The position numbers and the translations under genes were made by a program. 64,000 bases of DNA from Bog-473 sp052148295 (GTDB lineage Bacteria > Actinomycetota > Acidimicrobiia > Acidimicrobiales > RAAP-2): contig JBKQIP010000162.1 of the NCBI GenBank assembly GCA_052148295.1, positions 1 to 64,000 of the forward strand, in the 5' to 3' direction. The notes under the pieces were generated by a model. It saw nothing but the letters and a program-made list of their open reading frames with translations, did no database searches and was not told the origin of the DNA. Of this stretch, positions 46,332-57,240 are shown one piece after another; the stretch's first letter is position 1, and the number at the start of each line of letters is the position of its first letter.

Positions 46332-47534
46332 GTGCCTGAACTCGTCGCACTTGACCTACCAGGGGGAACAGGCTTCGTCGACACCCTGCGGGCGGTCTGG
46401 GACACCGGCGACGCCGCCGCGCCGCTCGATCCCCGGCTCCCCGACACCGCCCGCCGGGCCCTGCTGGCGGCGTTGCGACCGACCCGCGTGGTCGGCTCCG
46501 ACGGGGCCTTCCACCGCATCGGCGACGGGCTGCCGGTCGAAGAGGGCGACGCCCTGGTGGTGGCCACGAGCGGGTCCTCGGGTGCGCCCCGTGGGGTCGT
46601 CCTCACCCACCACGCGCTGGCGGCCTCGGCCCGGGCCACCTCGGAGCGACTCGGCGTCGACCCCGATCGGCACGCCTGGCTGTGCTGCCTGCCGCTGTCG
46701 CACGTCGGAGGGCTCTCGGTGGTGACCCGCGCCCTGCTGACCGGCACGCCGCTCAGGGTGCTGCCCGGCTTCGATGCCGACGCGGTCCAACGGCTCGGTC
46801 GCTCGGGTGAGGTCACCCACGTCTCGCTGGTGGCCACGGGGCTCCGCCGTATCGATGCCGGGGCCTTCACCTGCGTCCTGCTCGGCGGCAGCCGGCCGCC
46901 CGAGACGCTCGCCCCCAACGTGGTGGTCACCTACGGCCTGACCGAGACGGGCTCGGGGGTGCTCTACGACGGGGTCCCGCTGGACGGCGTCGAGGTGGCA
47001 CTTGCCCACTTCGGCGATGGTGACGGCGATGGCGATGGCGACGGCTATGGCGATGGCGATGGCGAAGTACTCCTGCGCGCCCCGATGCTGATGCGGTGTT
47101 ACCGCGACGGCGACGACGGCCGGGTCGTCGGGCCCGACGGCACGCGCACGTGGTTCGCCACCGGGGACGCCGGGTACCTGACCGACAAGGGGGCCATCGC
47201 CGTCCGCGGCCGGGTGGCCGAGGTCATCGTCACCGGGGGCGAGAAGGTCTGGCCCGACGCCGTCGAGCGCGTCCTGTCCACGCACGCCGGTGTGGCCGAG
47301 GTGGCCGTCTGGAAGCGTCCCGACCCCGAATGGGGTGAGCGGGTGGTGGCCTGGGTGGTGCCGGGGACGGAGGGGTCGGCGGAGGGGTCACCGGCGGTGA
47401 CCCCGACGGCCCAGGAGCTGGCCGACCTGGTCAGGGCCACTCTCTCCCCCTGGGCCGCGCCGAAGGAAGTCGTCTACGTGACCGAACTGCCCCGCACGCC
47501 GTCGGGCAAGGTGCGGCGGAGCGCACTGGCCTGA
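46332..47534 (+). CDS. menE: o-succinylbenzoate-CoA ligase
   Basis: MenE activates o-succinylbenzoate with CoA, feeding MenB. The 400-residue AMP-forming ligase has the P-loop VVATSGSSGAPRGVVLTHH, VTYGLTETGSGV, TWFATGDAGYLTDKGAIAVRGR and the C-terminal catalytic lysine in LPRTPSGKVRR. The GTG at 46332 was chosen because a TACGCT -10 lies six bases upstream. Residues about 228-244 are a (Gly-Asp)n run encoded by a GGCGAT repeat, an odd insert in a surface loop. menC and menF are not in the window. Confidence 0.94.
   Translation: MPELVALDLPGGTGFVDTLRAVWDTGDAAAPLDPRLPDTARRALLAALRPTRVVGSDGAFHRIGDGLPVEEGDALVVATSGSSGAPRGVVLTHHALAASARATSERLGVDPDRHAWLCCLPLSHVGGLSVVTRALLTGTPLRVLPGFDADAVQRLGRSGEVTHVSLVATGLRRIDAGAFTCVLLGGSRPPETLAPNVVVTYGLTETGSGVLYDGVPLDGVEVALAHFGDGDGDGDGDGYGDGDGEVLLRAPMLMRCYRDGDDGRVVGPDGTRTWFATGDAGYLTDKGAIAVRGRVAEVIVTGGEKVWPDAVERVLSTHAGVAEVAVWKRPDPEWGERVVAWVVPGTEGSAEGSPAVTPTAQELADLVRATLSPWAAPKEVVYVTELPRTPSGKVRRSALA
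47013..47065. repeat. in-frame GGCGAY hexamer microsatellite within menE
   Basis: About nine imperfect copies of GGCGAT/GGCGAC encode Gly-Asp repeats. The unit is a multiple of three, so gain or loss of copies would keep the menE frame. Confidence 0.9.
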
Positions 47535-47544
47535 GCGGCCGCCG

Positions 47545-47646
47545 CGCCCCGACCGGCTGGGGCGGGGGCGCCTTCGGAGGCCCACGCCGAGTCGCCCCGA
47601 CCGGCTGGGGCGGGGGGCCTTCGGGGGCCCACGCCGAGTCGCCCCG
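47545..47646. repeat. two tandem ~47-bp imperfect GC-rich repeats after menE
   Basis: Units at 47545-47592 and 47593-47639 start CGCCCCGACCGGCTGGGGCG and end CACGCCGAGT, with the next seven bases (47640-47646) beginning a third copy. Each holds a small hairpin around TTCGG. They lie between the convergent menE and SDR genes and may act as a two-way terminator. Confidence 0.85.
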
Positions 47647-47680
47647 CTCGGATGGGCCGGGAGCCCCGGGCGCGTCCGGC

Positions 47681-47722
47681 CAGCCGGTCAGCCGGTCAGC
47701 CGGCCGGTCAGCCGGTCAGCCG
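47681..47722. repeat. octamer tandem array CAGCCGGT around the SDR stop codon
   Basis: Four full copies and partial copies of CAGCCGGT (CCGG-CTGA on the minus strand) run across the stop codon of the SDR gene at 47716-47718, giving four TGA triplets in a row of units. It resembles the heptamer array at the nfu stop. Confidence 0.85.
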
Positions 47723-48480
47723 ACGCCCCCGGAGGGTTGCCTGGTGGTACCGCCGTCGACGATCAGGGTCTGCCCGGTGATCCACGACGCGGCATCAGAG
47801 GCGAGGAAGAGGGCCGCCGTGGCGACGTCGTCGGGCAGGCCCAAGCGCCGGAGGGGGATATGGGCGGCGATGCGCTCCTCACCCGGCCCCTCCCACAGGG
47901 CTTGGGCCAGCTTGGTCTTGATCAGCCCCGGGGCCAGCGCGTTGACCCTGATGTCCGGAGCGAGCTCGAACGCCAGCTGCCGCGTGATGTGCAACACGGC
48001 CGCCTTGGTCACGTTGTACCAACCGATGTTGGGCTCGACCGACAGACCACCGATGGAGGCCACATTGACGATCGAACCGCCGAGCCCGGCCTTCACGGCG
48101 TAGGACGACCACATGAGCACCGCCCATTGGTTCACTTCGAAGGTCTTTTGGGCCCGCGCCTGATCGATGTCGATCATGCGCCCGAAGTAGGGATTGGTGC
48201 CGGCGTTGTTGACCAGGACGTCGAGGGAACCGAACCGCTCGACCGTCTCGGCCACGCAGTCCCGCGCCTGCTCGCCGTCCTCCACGTGGGCCACCTTCCA
48301 CGCCACCCGCCCCGGGCGGCCGGCCTCGAGGGAGGCGGCAGCCTGGGCCAGGTCCTCGGCCGTGCGTGAGGCGAGCATCACGTTGGCGCCGGCCTCCATG
48401 AAGCGACCGGCGATGGACAGGCCGATGCCACGGCTGGCCCCGGTGATGAGGGCCGTCCTTCCCTCGAGCTCGAGTTCCAC
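47716..48480 (-). CDS. SDR family oxidoreductase
   Basis: This 254-residue short-chain dehydrogenase is of the classical type: TALITGASRGIGLSIA for NAD(P) binding, VLVNNAGTNPYF, IVNVASIGG with the catalytic Ser, GWYNVTKAAVLH with the Tyr-x3-Lys pair and the C-terminal TGQTLIVDGG. The GTG at 48480 was chosen; a longer frame adds only 15 unconserved residues. The substrate is unknown; homologues are often annotated as 3-oxoacyl-ACP reductase-like. Confidence 0.9.
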   Translation of the reverse strand: MELELEGRTALITGASRGIGLSIAGRFMEAGANVMLASRTAEDLAQAAASLEAGRPGRVAWKVAHVEDGEQARDCVAETVERFGSLDVLVNNAGTNPYFGRMIDIDQARAQKTFEVNQWAVLMWSSYAVKAGLGGSIVNVASIGGLSVEPNIGWYNVTKAAVLHITRQLAFELAPDIRVNALAPGLIKTKLAQALWEGPGEERIAAHIPLRRLGLPDDVATAALFLASDAASWITGQTLIVDGGTTRQPSGGVG

Positions 48481-48519
48481 AGGGGGAGCCTTGCACGCCG
48501 GTCCCCCCGTGGTGAGCCA

Positions 48520-48525
48520 TAGCAT
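48520..48525 (+). promoter_or_regulatory. -10 box (TAGCAT) for leaderless DUF255 gene
   Basis: TAGCAT is followed by seven bases and the GTG at 48533. It lies in the 52-base gap divergent to the SDR gene. Confidence 0.45.
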
Positions 48526-48532
48526 CGGAGCC

Positions 48533-50547
<2,015 letters not shown>

Positions 50548-50551
<4 letters not shown>

Positions 50552-51522
50552 CCGACGACCTGACTGACGACCTGACCGCCGACCGGGCCGACGACCGCAG
50601 CGATGGCTCCGCCGGCGAGCGGACCGTCGAGCAGGCCGCCGCTTCTGACGGCACCCCGCCCGACATCGCCACCGGCGCCACTGACGGCGCCCCTCCGCAC
50701 GCACCGGCCGACGCCCGCACCGACGCCCGCACCGACGCTCGCGACGGCCCCGCTGGCGCCACCGCCGGATCCACCCCCGCCGGCACGAAGCCGCCCAGGA
50801 CCCGGCGCGCCCCGGCCGGGGAGAAGGGGACCGACCCCCGGGCGCTCATGCGCCGTTCGGCCCGCCGGAGGGAGAGGATCCCCACGTCGGGTGGGTCCAC
50901 CCTGCACCTGTTGGTCCTGGCCTCCACCGTGGAGGACACCACCGTGGTCGACCTGGCCACCCGCACCGTCATGCGGGTACGGGTGCCCTGGCCCGAGAAC
51001 TACGAGCCGGACATCACGGTGTTCGAAGTAGTGGAGATCACCCTGGCCGACGACCCCGAACGGGACGACCTGGCCCAGCCCGAGGCCACCACGGCGGCCG
51101 ACCTCCCCCGCCACATCGGGACGCTCCGGGGGCGCCACGTGCGCAAGCTCCTGCGGCGCATGGCGGCCAGCCCCGAGGGACCCCTGCTGGGCTTCCCGGG
51201 CCCTTCGGCCCCCTACTGGGAATTCCGTGGCTTCCGCCCGTCGGTGGCCCTGATCGAGCCGACACGCAGCCCCCAACTGATCCGCCGCGAGGGCGACGGC
51301 ACCACCTGGGTGCGCTTCGGGTGGGACCGGGACGACGTGTGGCTCCCGGTCGAGGATCGTCAGGCCGCGCGTGCCCTCGACGCCGCCCGGCGCGAGCGCC
51401 TGAGCGGCAAGAGCCTGGCCACCGCGCTGGGCTTCGAGCCGCAGTACCTCTTAGTGACCGTCAGCCCGCCACGGGACGGGCACTGCTACAAGGTCTGCGC
51501 GGCCATCCTGCCCCGAGGCTGA
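50548..51522 (+). CDS. hypothetical protein with disordered N terminus
   Basis: The ATG at 50548 overlaps the upstream stop (ATGA), so it is probably co-translated with the DUF255 gene. Of 324 residues the first about 110 are Asp/Ala/Thr-rich with DARTDARTDAR repeats and look disordered. Residues 115-324 form a mixed alpha/beta domain (STLHLLVLASTVEDTTVVDLATRTVMRVR; PYWEFRGFRPSVALIEPT; YLLVTVSPPRDGHCYKVCAAILP). I recognise no family. Confidence 0.75.
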
Positions 51523-51523
51523 C

Positions 51524-51553
51524 GTCGAGACCGGCGTCGAGACCGGCGTCGAG
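51524..51553. repeat. 12-bp tandem repeat GTCGAGACCGGC, 2.5 copies
   Basis: Two exact copies and a half lie from the second base after the TGA of the preceding gene. This is a third example here of a short tandem array starting at a stop codon. Confidence 0.8.
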
Positions 51554-51597
51554 GGCCGACGCCGAGGCGACCCGGGTGCCACCCCGAACGGCGTGCC

Positions 51598-52269
51598 TCA
51601 GCGGCCGAGCTTGCCGCCGGCGAGGTCCTCGGCCATGGCCCAGCCGAAGGCGACCAGACGGTCGCCGCGGTCGGCGTCGAAACCCCCGAAGTGCTGCTCG
51701 ACGCCGTCGGGGATCTTCACCTTGGTGGCCAAGAAGTCCAGCCCACCGGCCACCGAGCCGTCACCCTTGAGGATGAACGTGCGGTCGTCGAGCCGGGACT
51801 CGCAGCCGAAGCGCTTCGACAGCCGGCGGGCCCAGGCCCGCTCCTCTCCCGAGGACTTGTGCTCGGGGAACGGCACCACGTCCTGGAGTCCGGCGAAGGC
51901 GCGGAACCCCTGGGGCGACAGCAGGCGGGTCCCCAGGAGGACGTCCTCGTCGGGGAAGGCCAGCAGGGCGCGTCGGTACTGGTCGGCCATGATCGCCTTG
52001 AGGGCCGCCTCGGCCCGCGAGGTGCGGTCGACCAGGGCCAGCCCGACCAGCAGCGACGGCGTCCCCCCGATCCGCTCCAGCGTGCAGAAGGAGTAGCCCC
52101 GCAGTTTGTTCCCCTCCCGGGCGTGTGTGATCAGCACCCACGATTCGCGCTCCTTGGACAGGAATCCGATATCGAACCCCGGTGCACGTTCCGCACACAG
52201 GTCGGCCATCTCCACCAGCTCAGCATCACTGAGCGCAGTGCAATCCTTGGTGCTCACTACGATCGGCAT
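51598..52269 (-). CDS. conserved hypothetical protein, possible GNAT-like fold
   Basis: The 223-residue protein has a repeating strand-helix pattern (ERESWVLITHAREGNKLRGYSFCTLERIGGTPSLLVGLALV, then SRAEAALKAIMADQYRRALLAF) that loosely recalls N-acetyltransferases, but I see no clear acetyl-CoA P-loop. The C-terminal third (DDRTFILKGDGSVAGGLDF) is distinct. Function unknown. TAGAAT lies six bases before the ATG. Confidence 0.75.
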   Translation of the reverse strand: MPIVVSTKDCTALSDAELVEMADLCAERAPGFDIGFLSKERESWVLITHAREGNKLRGYSFCTLERIGGTPSLLVGLALVDRTSRAEAALKAIMADQYRRALLAFPDEDVLLGTRLLSPQGFRAFAGLQDVVPFPEHKSSGEERAWARRLSKRFGCESRLDDRTFILKGDGSVAGGLDFLATKVKIPDGVEQHFGGFDADRGDRLVAFGWAMAEDLAGGKLGR

Positions 52270-52275
52270 GGCGCG

Positions 52276-52281
52276 ATTCTA
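52276..52281 (-). promoter_or_regulatory. -10 box (TAGAAT) for leaderless hypothetical gene
   Basis: TAGAAT-CGCGCC-ATG has almost the same layout as the def promoter (TAGAAT-GGCGCC-ATG). TTGGGA lies 19 bases upstream as a possible -35. Confidence 0.55.
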
Positions 52282-52373
52282 GTGGCTGCCCGGCGATCTT
52301 TCCCAACCGCCCTGATGCCCACGGTGGGCCCCGGTGGCGCCCGTCCCCCCTGGTGGCCCTGGTCAAGGTCGGC

Positions 52374-55300
52374 TCAGGTCAGGACGGCGCCCGGTCCCAA
52401 GAGCCGTTTGAGCTCCCCCACCAGACCGTTTCGGCAGTCCACGTTGAACTCGGGCGGGAGCCGGAGCACCTTCTCCCCGACGTGCAGCAGCACGGACGAG
52501 GGGCCGGGGTGCCGGCTCAGGACCTCCTTGAGGCCCCCCACGGTCGCATCGGTCAGGACGCCCAGGGGCAGGGCGATCTTGAGGTCCTCCAACCCCCGCT
52601 CGAGCGGCGGACGGCTGACCTCCATGCAGACGATCTTGGGCTCCTCCTCCCGCGTGTCGAGCCGTCCGCGCACCACCAGGACGGCGTCGTTCTCGATCAG
52701 TGCGCCGTAGTCGGCCATCGTCTTGGGGAACACGAACACCTCCATGGCGGCGTGGAGATCCTCGAGCACGAACCGGGCCATGAGGTCGCCCTTCCTGGTG
52801 TACGTCCGGCGCAGGTCGGTGACGACGCCCCCGACCGACCGCACGGCCGAGCGCTCGGTCGTGGGATCCTCCTCCCGCAGATCCGAGAGGCGGCAATCGG
52901 TGTAGCGCGACAGCGCCTGCTCGAAGCCCATGAGCGGGTGGTCACTCACGTAGAGACCGAGCATCTCCTTCTCGAAGGCCAGGCGTTGGTCCTTGTCGAA
53001 CTCCGTGTCGGGGATGACCACGTTGGCCGCCCCCCAGCCGGGGTCGTCCTGCTCTCCCTCCAACGCGGCGAAGAGCGAGGTGATCCCCAGGTCCTGCTCC
53101 CGGCGACGCTCGAGCGTCCGATCGACGACGCTCTCGAGGACGAGGCACAGCCCGAGCCGGGTGTGGCCCAGGGAGTCGAAGGCGCCGCTCTTGGCCAGCG
53201 ACTCCATGGTGCGCTTGTTCAACACCGCCGGGTCGACCCGCTGGCAGAAATCGAAGAAGTCGACGAACGGGCCGTGCGCCGTCCGCTCGGCCACGATGCG
53301 CTCGACCAGGCTCTCGCCGACGTTGCGCACCGCGGCCAACCCGAACACGATGGCGGGACCGGCCCCCTCGGAGCGGTCGGGGGCGAACTCGGCCACGGAG
53401 CGGTTGACGTCGGGCACCAGGACGGCGATGCCCCGCGATCGGCACTCGGCCAGGTAGACGGCCGTCTTGTCCTTGTTGTCCTTGACCGACGTGAGGAGCG
53501 CCGCCATGTACTCGGTCGGATGGTGCGCCTTGAGCCAGGCCGTCTGGTACGCCACCAGGCCGTAGCCGTAGGAGTGCGACTTGTTGAAGGCGTAGTCGGC
53601 GAAGGGCTCGATGATGTCGAACAGGTCGGTGCCCAGCGCCTCGCCGTACCCCTGCGCGACACAGCCCGCCACGAACTTCTCGCGTTCGGCGGCGATGAGC
53701 GCCCTGATCTTCTTGCCGCACGCCTTGCGCAGGTTGTCGGCTTCCTCGAGCGAGTAGCCGGCGAACTTCTGCGCCACCCGCATGACCGACTCCTGGTAGA
53801 GCATCAGCCCGTAGGTGTCCTTGAGGATCGGCTCGAGGTCCGGATGCAGGTAGGTCAGTGCCTTGCGGCCGTTCTTGAGCTCGGGGTAGTCGCGGTGCAT
53901 GTTGGCCGCCATGGGCCCGGGCCGGTAGAGCGCCACCAGCGCGGCCACGTCGTCGAAGCTGGTGGGCGCCAGGGCCCGCAGGGTCTGGCGCATGGCCGAG
54001 CCCTCCAGCTGGAACACGCCGATGGAGTCGGCACGGCGCAGCATCTCGAGGGTCGGCTCGTCGGCCAGGTCGACGGCGTCGATGTCCGGCCGCTCCCCGG
54101 TCGCCGCCTCGATCAGATCGAGTGTCCGCTCGATGATGGACAGGTTGCGCAGCCCCAGGAAGTCCATCTTGAGCAGGCCGAGCTCCTCCACCCCGTGCAT
54201 CTCGTACTGCGTCACGATCGGCGCGTCCTCGGGCCGGCCCCCGGCGTCGGGCTTGCGCTGGACGGGGAGGTAGTCGGTCAAGGGGTCGCGGGAGATGACC
54301 ACGGCGGCCGCGTGGATCCCATCCTGGCGCCGCAGCCCTTCCAGCCCCAGGGCGACGTCGATCACCTCCTTGGCGTCGGGGTCCGACTCGTGCATGGTGC
54401 GCAGTTCCGCCGCCGCGGCGAACCCCTCCTCGTGCCCCTCGGTCTTGGTCAGGCAGGCGTGGAGGGGGGTGTCGCGGCCCATGACCAGCGGCGGCATGGC
54501 CTTGGCGATGCGGTCACCCACGCTGTACTGCTTGCCCAGGACCCGCGCCGCGTCCCGCACGGCGGCCCGGGCCTTGATGGTCGAGAAGGTGACCACCTGG
54601 GCCACCCGGTCGCTGCCGTACTTCTCGGCGGCGTAGCGCATCACGTCGGCCCGGTAGCGCTCGTCGAAGTCCATGTCGATGTCGGGCATCTGCTGGCGCC
54701 CCGGATTGAGGAAGCGCTCGAAGAGCAGGTCGTAGCGGATGGGGTCGAGGTCGACGATGCGCAGGCAGTAGGCCACGCAGCAGCCGGCCGCTGACCCCCG
54801 GCCGGGGCCGACCCGGATGCCCGACTCGCGGGCGAAACGGATGAGGTCCCACACCACCAGGAAGTAGGCGGCGAACCCCATGTTCCCGATGACGCCCAAC
54901 TCGTAGTCCAGCCGGTCACGCACGTGGGCCGGCACCTCGCTGCCGTAGCGCGACCGCGCCCCCTCCATGGTCAGGTGGCGCAGGTAGGCCAGCGCCCGGT
55001 CCTCGTACCGCTCGCCCGTGAAGGTCTCGGGCACGGGGAACTCGGGGAGGCTCGGCTGGCCCAGCTCGATCTGCACATCGGCCCGCTCGGCGATGAGCAG
55101 GGTGTTGTCACACGCCTCGGGGAGCTCCGAGAAGAGGTGGCGCATCTCGCGCGACGACTTGAGGTAGTGCTCGGTCCCCTCGAAGTGGAAGCGGTTGGTG
55201 TCCGACAGCAGCGCCCCGGTCTGCACGCAGAGGAGGGCGTCGTGAGCCACGGCGTCCTCCCGGTGGGTGTAGTGGCTGTCGTTGGTGGCCAGCAGGGGGG

Positions 55301-55940
55301 CCCCGAGGCGGCGGGCGATCTGCACCAGCTGGGGATTGGTCCGGTGCTGGTCAGCCAGGCCGTGGTCCTGCAATTCGACGAAGAGGTGGTCGCGCCCGAA
55401 GATGTCCTGCAGGCGGGCGGCCCGGCGCTCCGCCTCGGCGACGTCGCCGGACAGGAGCGCCTGGAGCACCACCCCGCCCAGGCATCCCGTGGTGGCGATC
55501 AGCCCTTCGTGGTGACGCTCGAGGAGCTCCCAGTCGAGCCGGGGCTTGTAGTAGTAGCCCTCGAGGTAGGCGGCGGACGAGAGCTTGAGCAGGTTGCGGT
55601 AGCCCCCGACCGTCTCGGCCAGCAGGGTCAGGTGGTAGTAGAGCTTCTGTCCGCCCTCGACGTCGCCCCCGGTGTCGTCGACCCTGCCCCGGCGCACCGG
55701 GCGCTCGTGGCGTGACTCGGCCGCCATGTAGGCCTCGGTGCCGATGACCGGCGTGATGCCCTGCTCGCGGCAGGCCTTGTAGAAGTCCAGGACGCCGTAC
55801 ATGTTGCCGTGGTCGGTGATACCCAGGGCCGGCTGCCCGTCGGCGGCGGCGGCGGACACCAGCGCGCCCACCCGGGCGGCGCCGTCGAGCATGGAGAACT
55901 CGGTGTGGGTATGGAGGTGGGTGAACGACCGCTCCGACAC
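52374..55940 (-). CDS. dnaE: DNA polymerase III alpha subunit
   Basis: The replicative polymerase has 1188 residues. It begins with the PHP domain (FTHLHTHTEFSMLDGAAR, with metal-binding histidines), then the palm with the catalytic acidic motif in QMPDIDMDFDERYR, the fingers (YQESVMRVAQKFAGYS, KSHSYGYGLVAYQTAWLKAHHP), the helix-hairpin-helix region and the OB domain near 985-1085 (VGGVVTDLRRTYTRKGDLMARF). The GTG start has a strong AAAGGAGG ribosome site. Confidence 0.97.
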   Translation of the reverse strand: MSERSFTHLHTHTEFSMLDGAARVGALVSAAAADGQPALGITDHGNMYGVLDFYKACREQGITPVIGTEAYMAAESRHERPVRRGRVDDTGGDVEGGQKLYYHLTLLAETVGGYRNLLKLSSAAYLEGYYYKPRLDWELLERHHEGLIATTGCLGGVVLQALLSGDVAEAERRAARLQDIFGRDHLFVELQDHGLADQHRTNPQLVQIARRLGAPLLATNDSHYTHREDAVAHDALLCVQTGALLSDTNRFHFEGTEHYLKSSREMRHLFSELPEACDNTLLIAERADVQIELGQPSLPEFPVPETFTGERYEDRALAYLRHLTMEGARSRYGSEVPAHVRDRLDYELGVIGNMGFAAYFLVVWDLIRFARESGIRVGPGRGSAAGCCVAYCLRIVDLDPIRYDLLFERFLNPGRQQMPDIDMDFDERYRADVMRYAAEKYGSDRVAQVVTFSTIKARAAVRDAARVLGKQYSVGDRIAKAMPPLVMGRDTPLHACLTKTEGHEEGFAAAAELRTMHESDPDAKEVIDVALGLEGLRRQDGIHAAAVVISRDPLTDYLPVQRKPDAGGRPEDAPIVTQYEMHGVEELGLLKMDFLGLRNLSIIERTLDLIEAATGERPDIDAVDLADEPTLEMLRRADSIGVFQLEGSAMRQTLRALAPTSFDDVAALVALYRPGPMAANMHRDYPELKNGRKALTYLHPDLEPILKDTYGLMLYQESVMRVAQKFAGYSLEEADNLRKACGKKIRALIAAEREKFVAGCVAQGYGEALGTDLFDIIEPFADYAFNKSHSYGYGLVAYQTAWLKAHHPTEYMAALLTSVKDNKDKTAVYLAECRSRGIAVLVPDVNRSVAEFAPDRSEGAGPAIVFGLAAVRNVGESLVERIVAERTAHGPFVDFFDFCQRVDPAVLNKRTMESLAKSGAFDSLGHTRLGLCLVLESVVDRTLERRREQDLGITSLFAALEGEQDDPGWGAANVVIPDTEFDKDQRLAFEKEMLGLYVSDHPLMGFEQALSRYTDCRLSDLREEDPTTERSAVRSVGGVVTDLRRTYTRKGDLMARFVLEDLHAAMEVFVFPKTMADYGALIENDAVLVVRGRLDTREEEPKIVCMEVSRPPLERGLEDLKIALPLGVLTDATVGGLKEVLSRHPGPSSVLLHVGEKVLRLPPEFNVDCRNGLVGELKRLLGPGAVLT

Positions 55941-56005
55941 CGGCCTCCTTTCGACTCGAACTTACAGACCTGTCATTTGTCCGCGGACCTAGGACCTTAC
56001 CCGCG

Positions 56006-56665
56006 CTATTTGGTCCGGAGAACGACCGTGCGGACGATCTTGTCGTGCAGGGTCTGGCGCTTGGCGTCCCAGAGGGGAAAGAGCATGTCGACGATCCAGA
56101 CGATCACCGTGAGCCGGAAGACCTCCTCGACCAGGGAGCGGACGAAGGCTTTCCCGTATCCAACCAGCTCGAGGGACTCGTCGCGCACGCACCGCACGCC
56201 GACCGCCATCATCCCGACGGTCTGCCCCGCGGGACGACCGATGAGGACCGTGGCGTACACGATGCTGATGACCACGCCGAGGGACAGGGCCACAATGGAG
56301 TAGTGGTGATGGTGGACCACGCCGTGGTTGGTCGTGGTGAAGTGGATCGCCCCCGACTTGGTCCCGCGCAGGAGCAGGTCCAGCACCCCTTCCACCAGGG
56401 CCAGGATGACGAAGTCGATCAGGTACCCACCTACGCGGAGTCCCCAGCTGGCGTACACCACCGGGGGTGGGCCGGCGAACGACGGCGGCGGGTAGGCCGC
56501 GCGGGGCGGGTCGAAACCGCGGGTCTCCGTGTCCGGATACGACGGCGGGGCGGGCGCCGTGGATGAGGCGGGTGGAGCCGGCGGCGGCGCTCCCTCGGCG
56601 TCCCCGCTCCCACCGGGGAACGTCGGCGGGCCTCCGGCACTGCCTCCTGCTTCTTCGTCAGCCAT
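56006..56665 (-). CDS. RDD family membrane protein
   Basis: This 219-residue protein has a proline-rich cytosolic N terminus (about 1-70) followed by an RDD domain with three to four membrane helices: SWGLRVGGYLIDFVILALVEGVLDL, IVALSLGVVISIVYATVLIG, and the conserved GQTVGMMAVGVRCVRDES. The usual Arg-Asp-Asp is present as R..D. A HHHH stretch lies in the loop (NHGVVHHHHYS). Role unknown, perhaps transport or stress. Confidence 0.85.
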   Translation of the reverse strand: MADEEAGGSAGGPPTFPGGSGDAEGAPPPAPPASSTAPAPPSYPDTETRGFDPPRAAYPPPSFAGPPPVVYASWGLRVGGYLIDFVILALVEGVLDLLLRGTKSGAIHFTTTNHGVVHHHHYSIVALSLGVVISIVYATVLIGRPAGQTVGMMAVGVRCVRDESLELVGYGKAFVRSLVEEVFRLTVIVWIVDMLFPLWDAKRQTLHDKIVRTVVLRTK

Positions 56666-56709
56666 GAGTGGATGGTCCTTTCTCTGGTGCGATCATGGTC
56701 TCAGAGATC

Positions 56710-57210
56710 TCAGAGATACGCCCCGGGGCGTGCCCCCGAGCTCTCGCCGGCCTGGGGCAGCCCGCGCTGGCGCATCTCCTCGAGCTGGGAGCGGGCCGCC
56801 ATCTGCTGGGACATGAGGGTGGCCTGGATCCCGTGGAACAGGCCCTCCAGCCAGCCCACCAGCTGCGCCTGGGCGATGCGCAGCTCGGACTCGCTCGGGG
56901 CGTCGTCGTCGAAGGGCAGGGCCATGCGGTCGAGCTCGGCCACCAGGTCGGGCGAGAGCCCCTCGGAGAGATCGTGGATCGACTGCTCGTAGATCTCACG
57001 CAGGCGTACCCGGCCCTTCTCGTCCAGCGGGGCCTGGCGCACCTCGTCCAGCAGCATCCGGACCATGGAGCCGATGCGCAGCACCTTGGCCGGCTCGTTG
57101 ACCGACTCTCGGGCCGAGGGCGGCGCCCCGGCCGCCTCGCCTCCCCCGGCACCGTCGCGTTCGGCACCGAGGATTTCGTCGGGGGCTATCGGGGTCGGGT
57201 CGTCCGCCAT
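56710..57210 (-). CDS. bpa: bacterial proteasome activator (Bpa/PafE)
   Basis: Bpa forms a ring that opens the 20S proteasome gate without ATP. The 166-residue protein has the DUF2587 four-helix core (VLRIGSMVRMLLDEVRQAPLDEKGRVRLREIYEQSI ... LVGWLEGLFHGIQATLMSQQMAARSQLEEMRQRG) and ends GAYL, the hydrophobic-Tyr-X type motif that docks into proteasome pockets (GQYL in mycobacteria). This predicts that the organism has a proteasome, though prcAB lies outside the window. Confidence 0.92.
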   Translation of the reverse strand: MADDPTPIAPDEILGAERDGAGGGEAAGAPPSARESVNEPAKVLRIGSMVRMLLDEVRQAPLDEKGRVRLREIYEQSIHDLSEGLSPDLVAELDRMALPFDDDAPSESELRIAQAQLVGWLEGLFHGIQATLMSQQMAARSQLEEMRQRGLPQAGESSGARPGAYL

Positions 57211-57240
57211 GCCCCAATCCTGCCATTCGCGCGCGCCGCG

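Noticed and set aside
47545..47722. Small RNA or attachment site between menE and the SDR gene
   Set aside because: The sequence is explained by GC-rich tandem repeats with small hairpins; no integrase, tRNA end or promoter is nearby.
51598..52269. Assignment as an N-acetyltransferase
   Set aside because: The strand-helix pattern is suggestive, but I see no acetyl-CoA pyrophosphate loop, so I left it as hypothetical.
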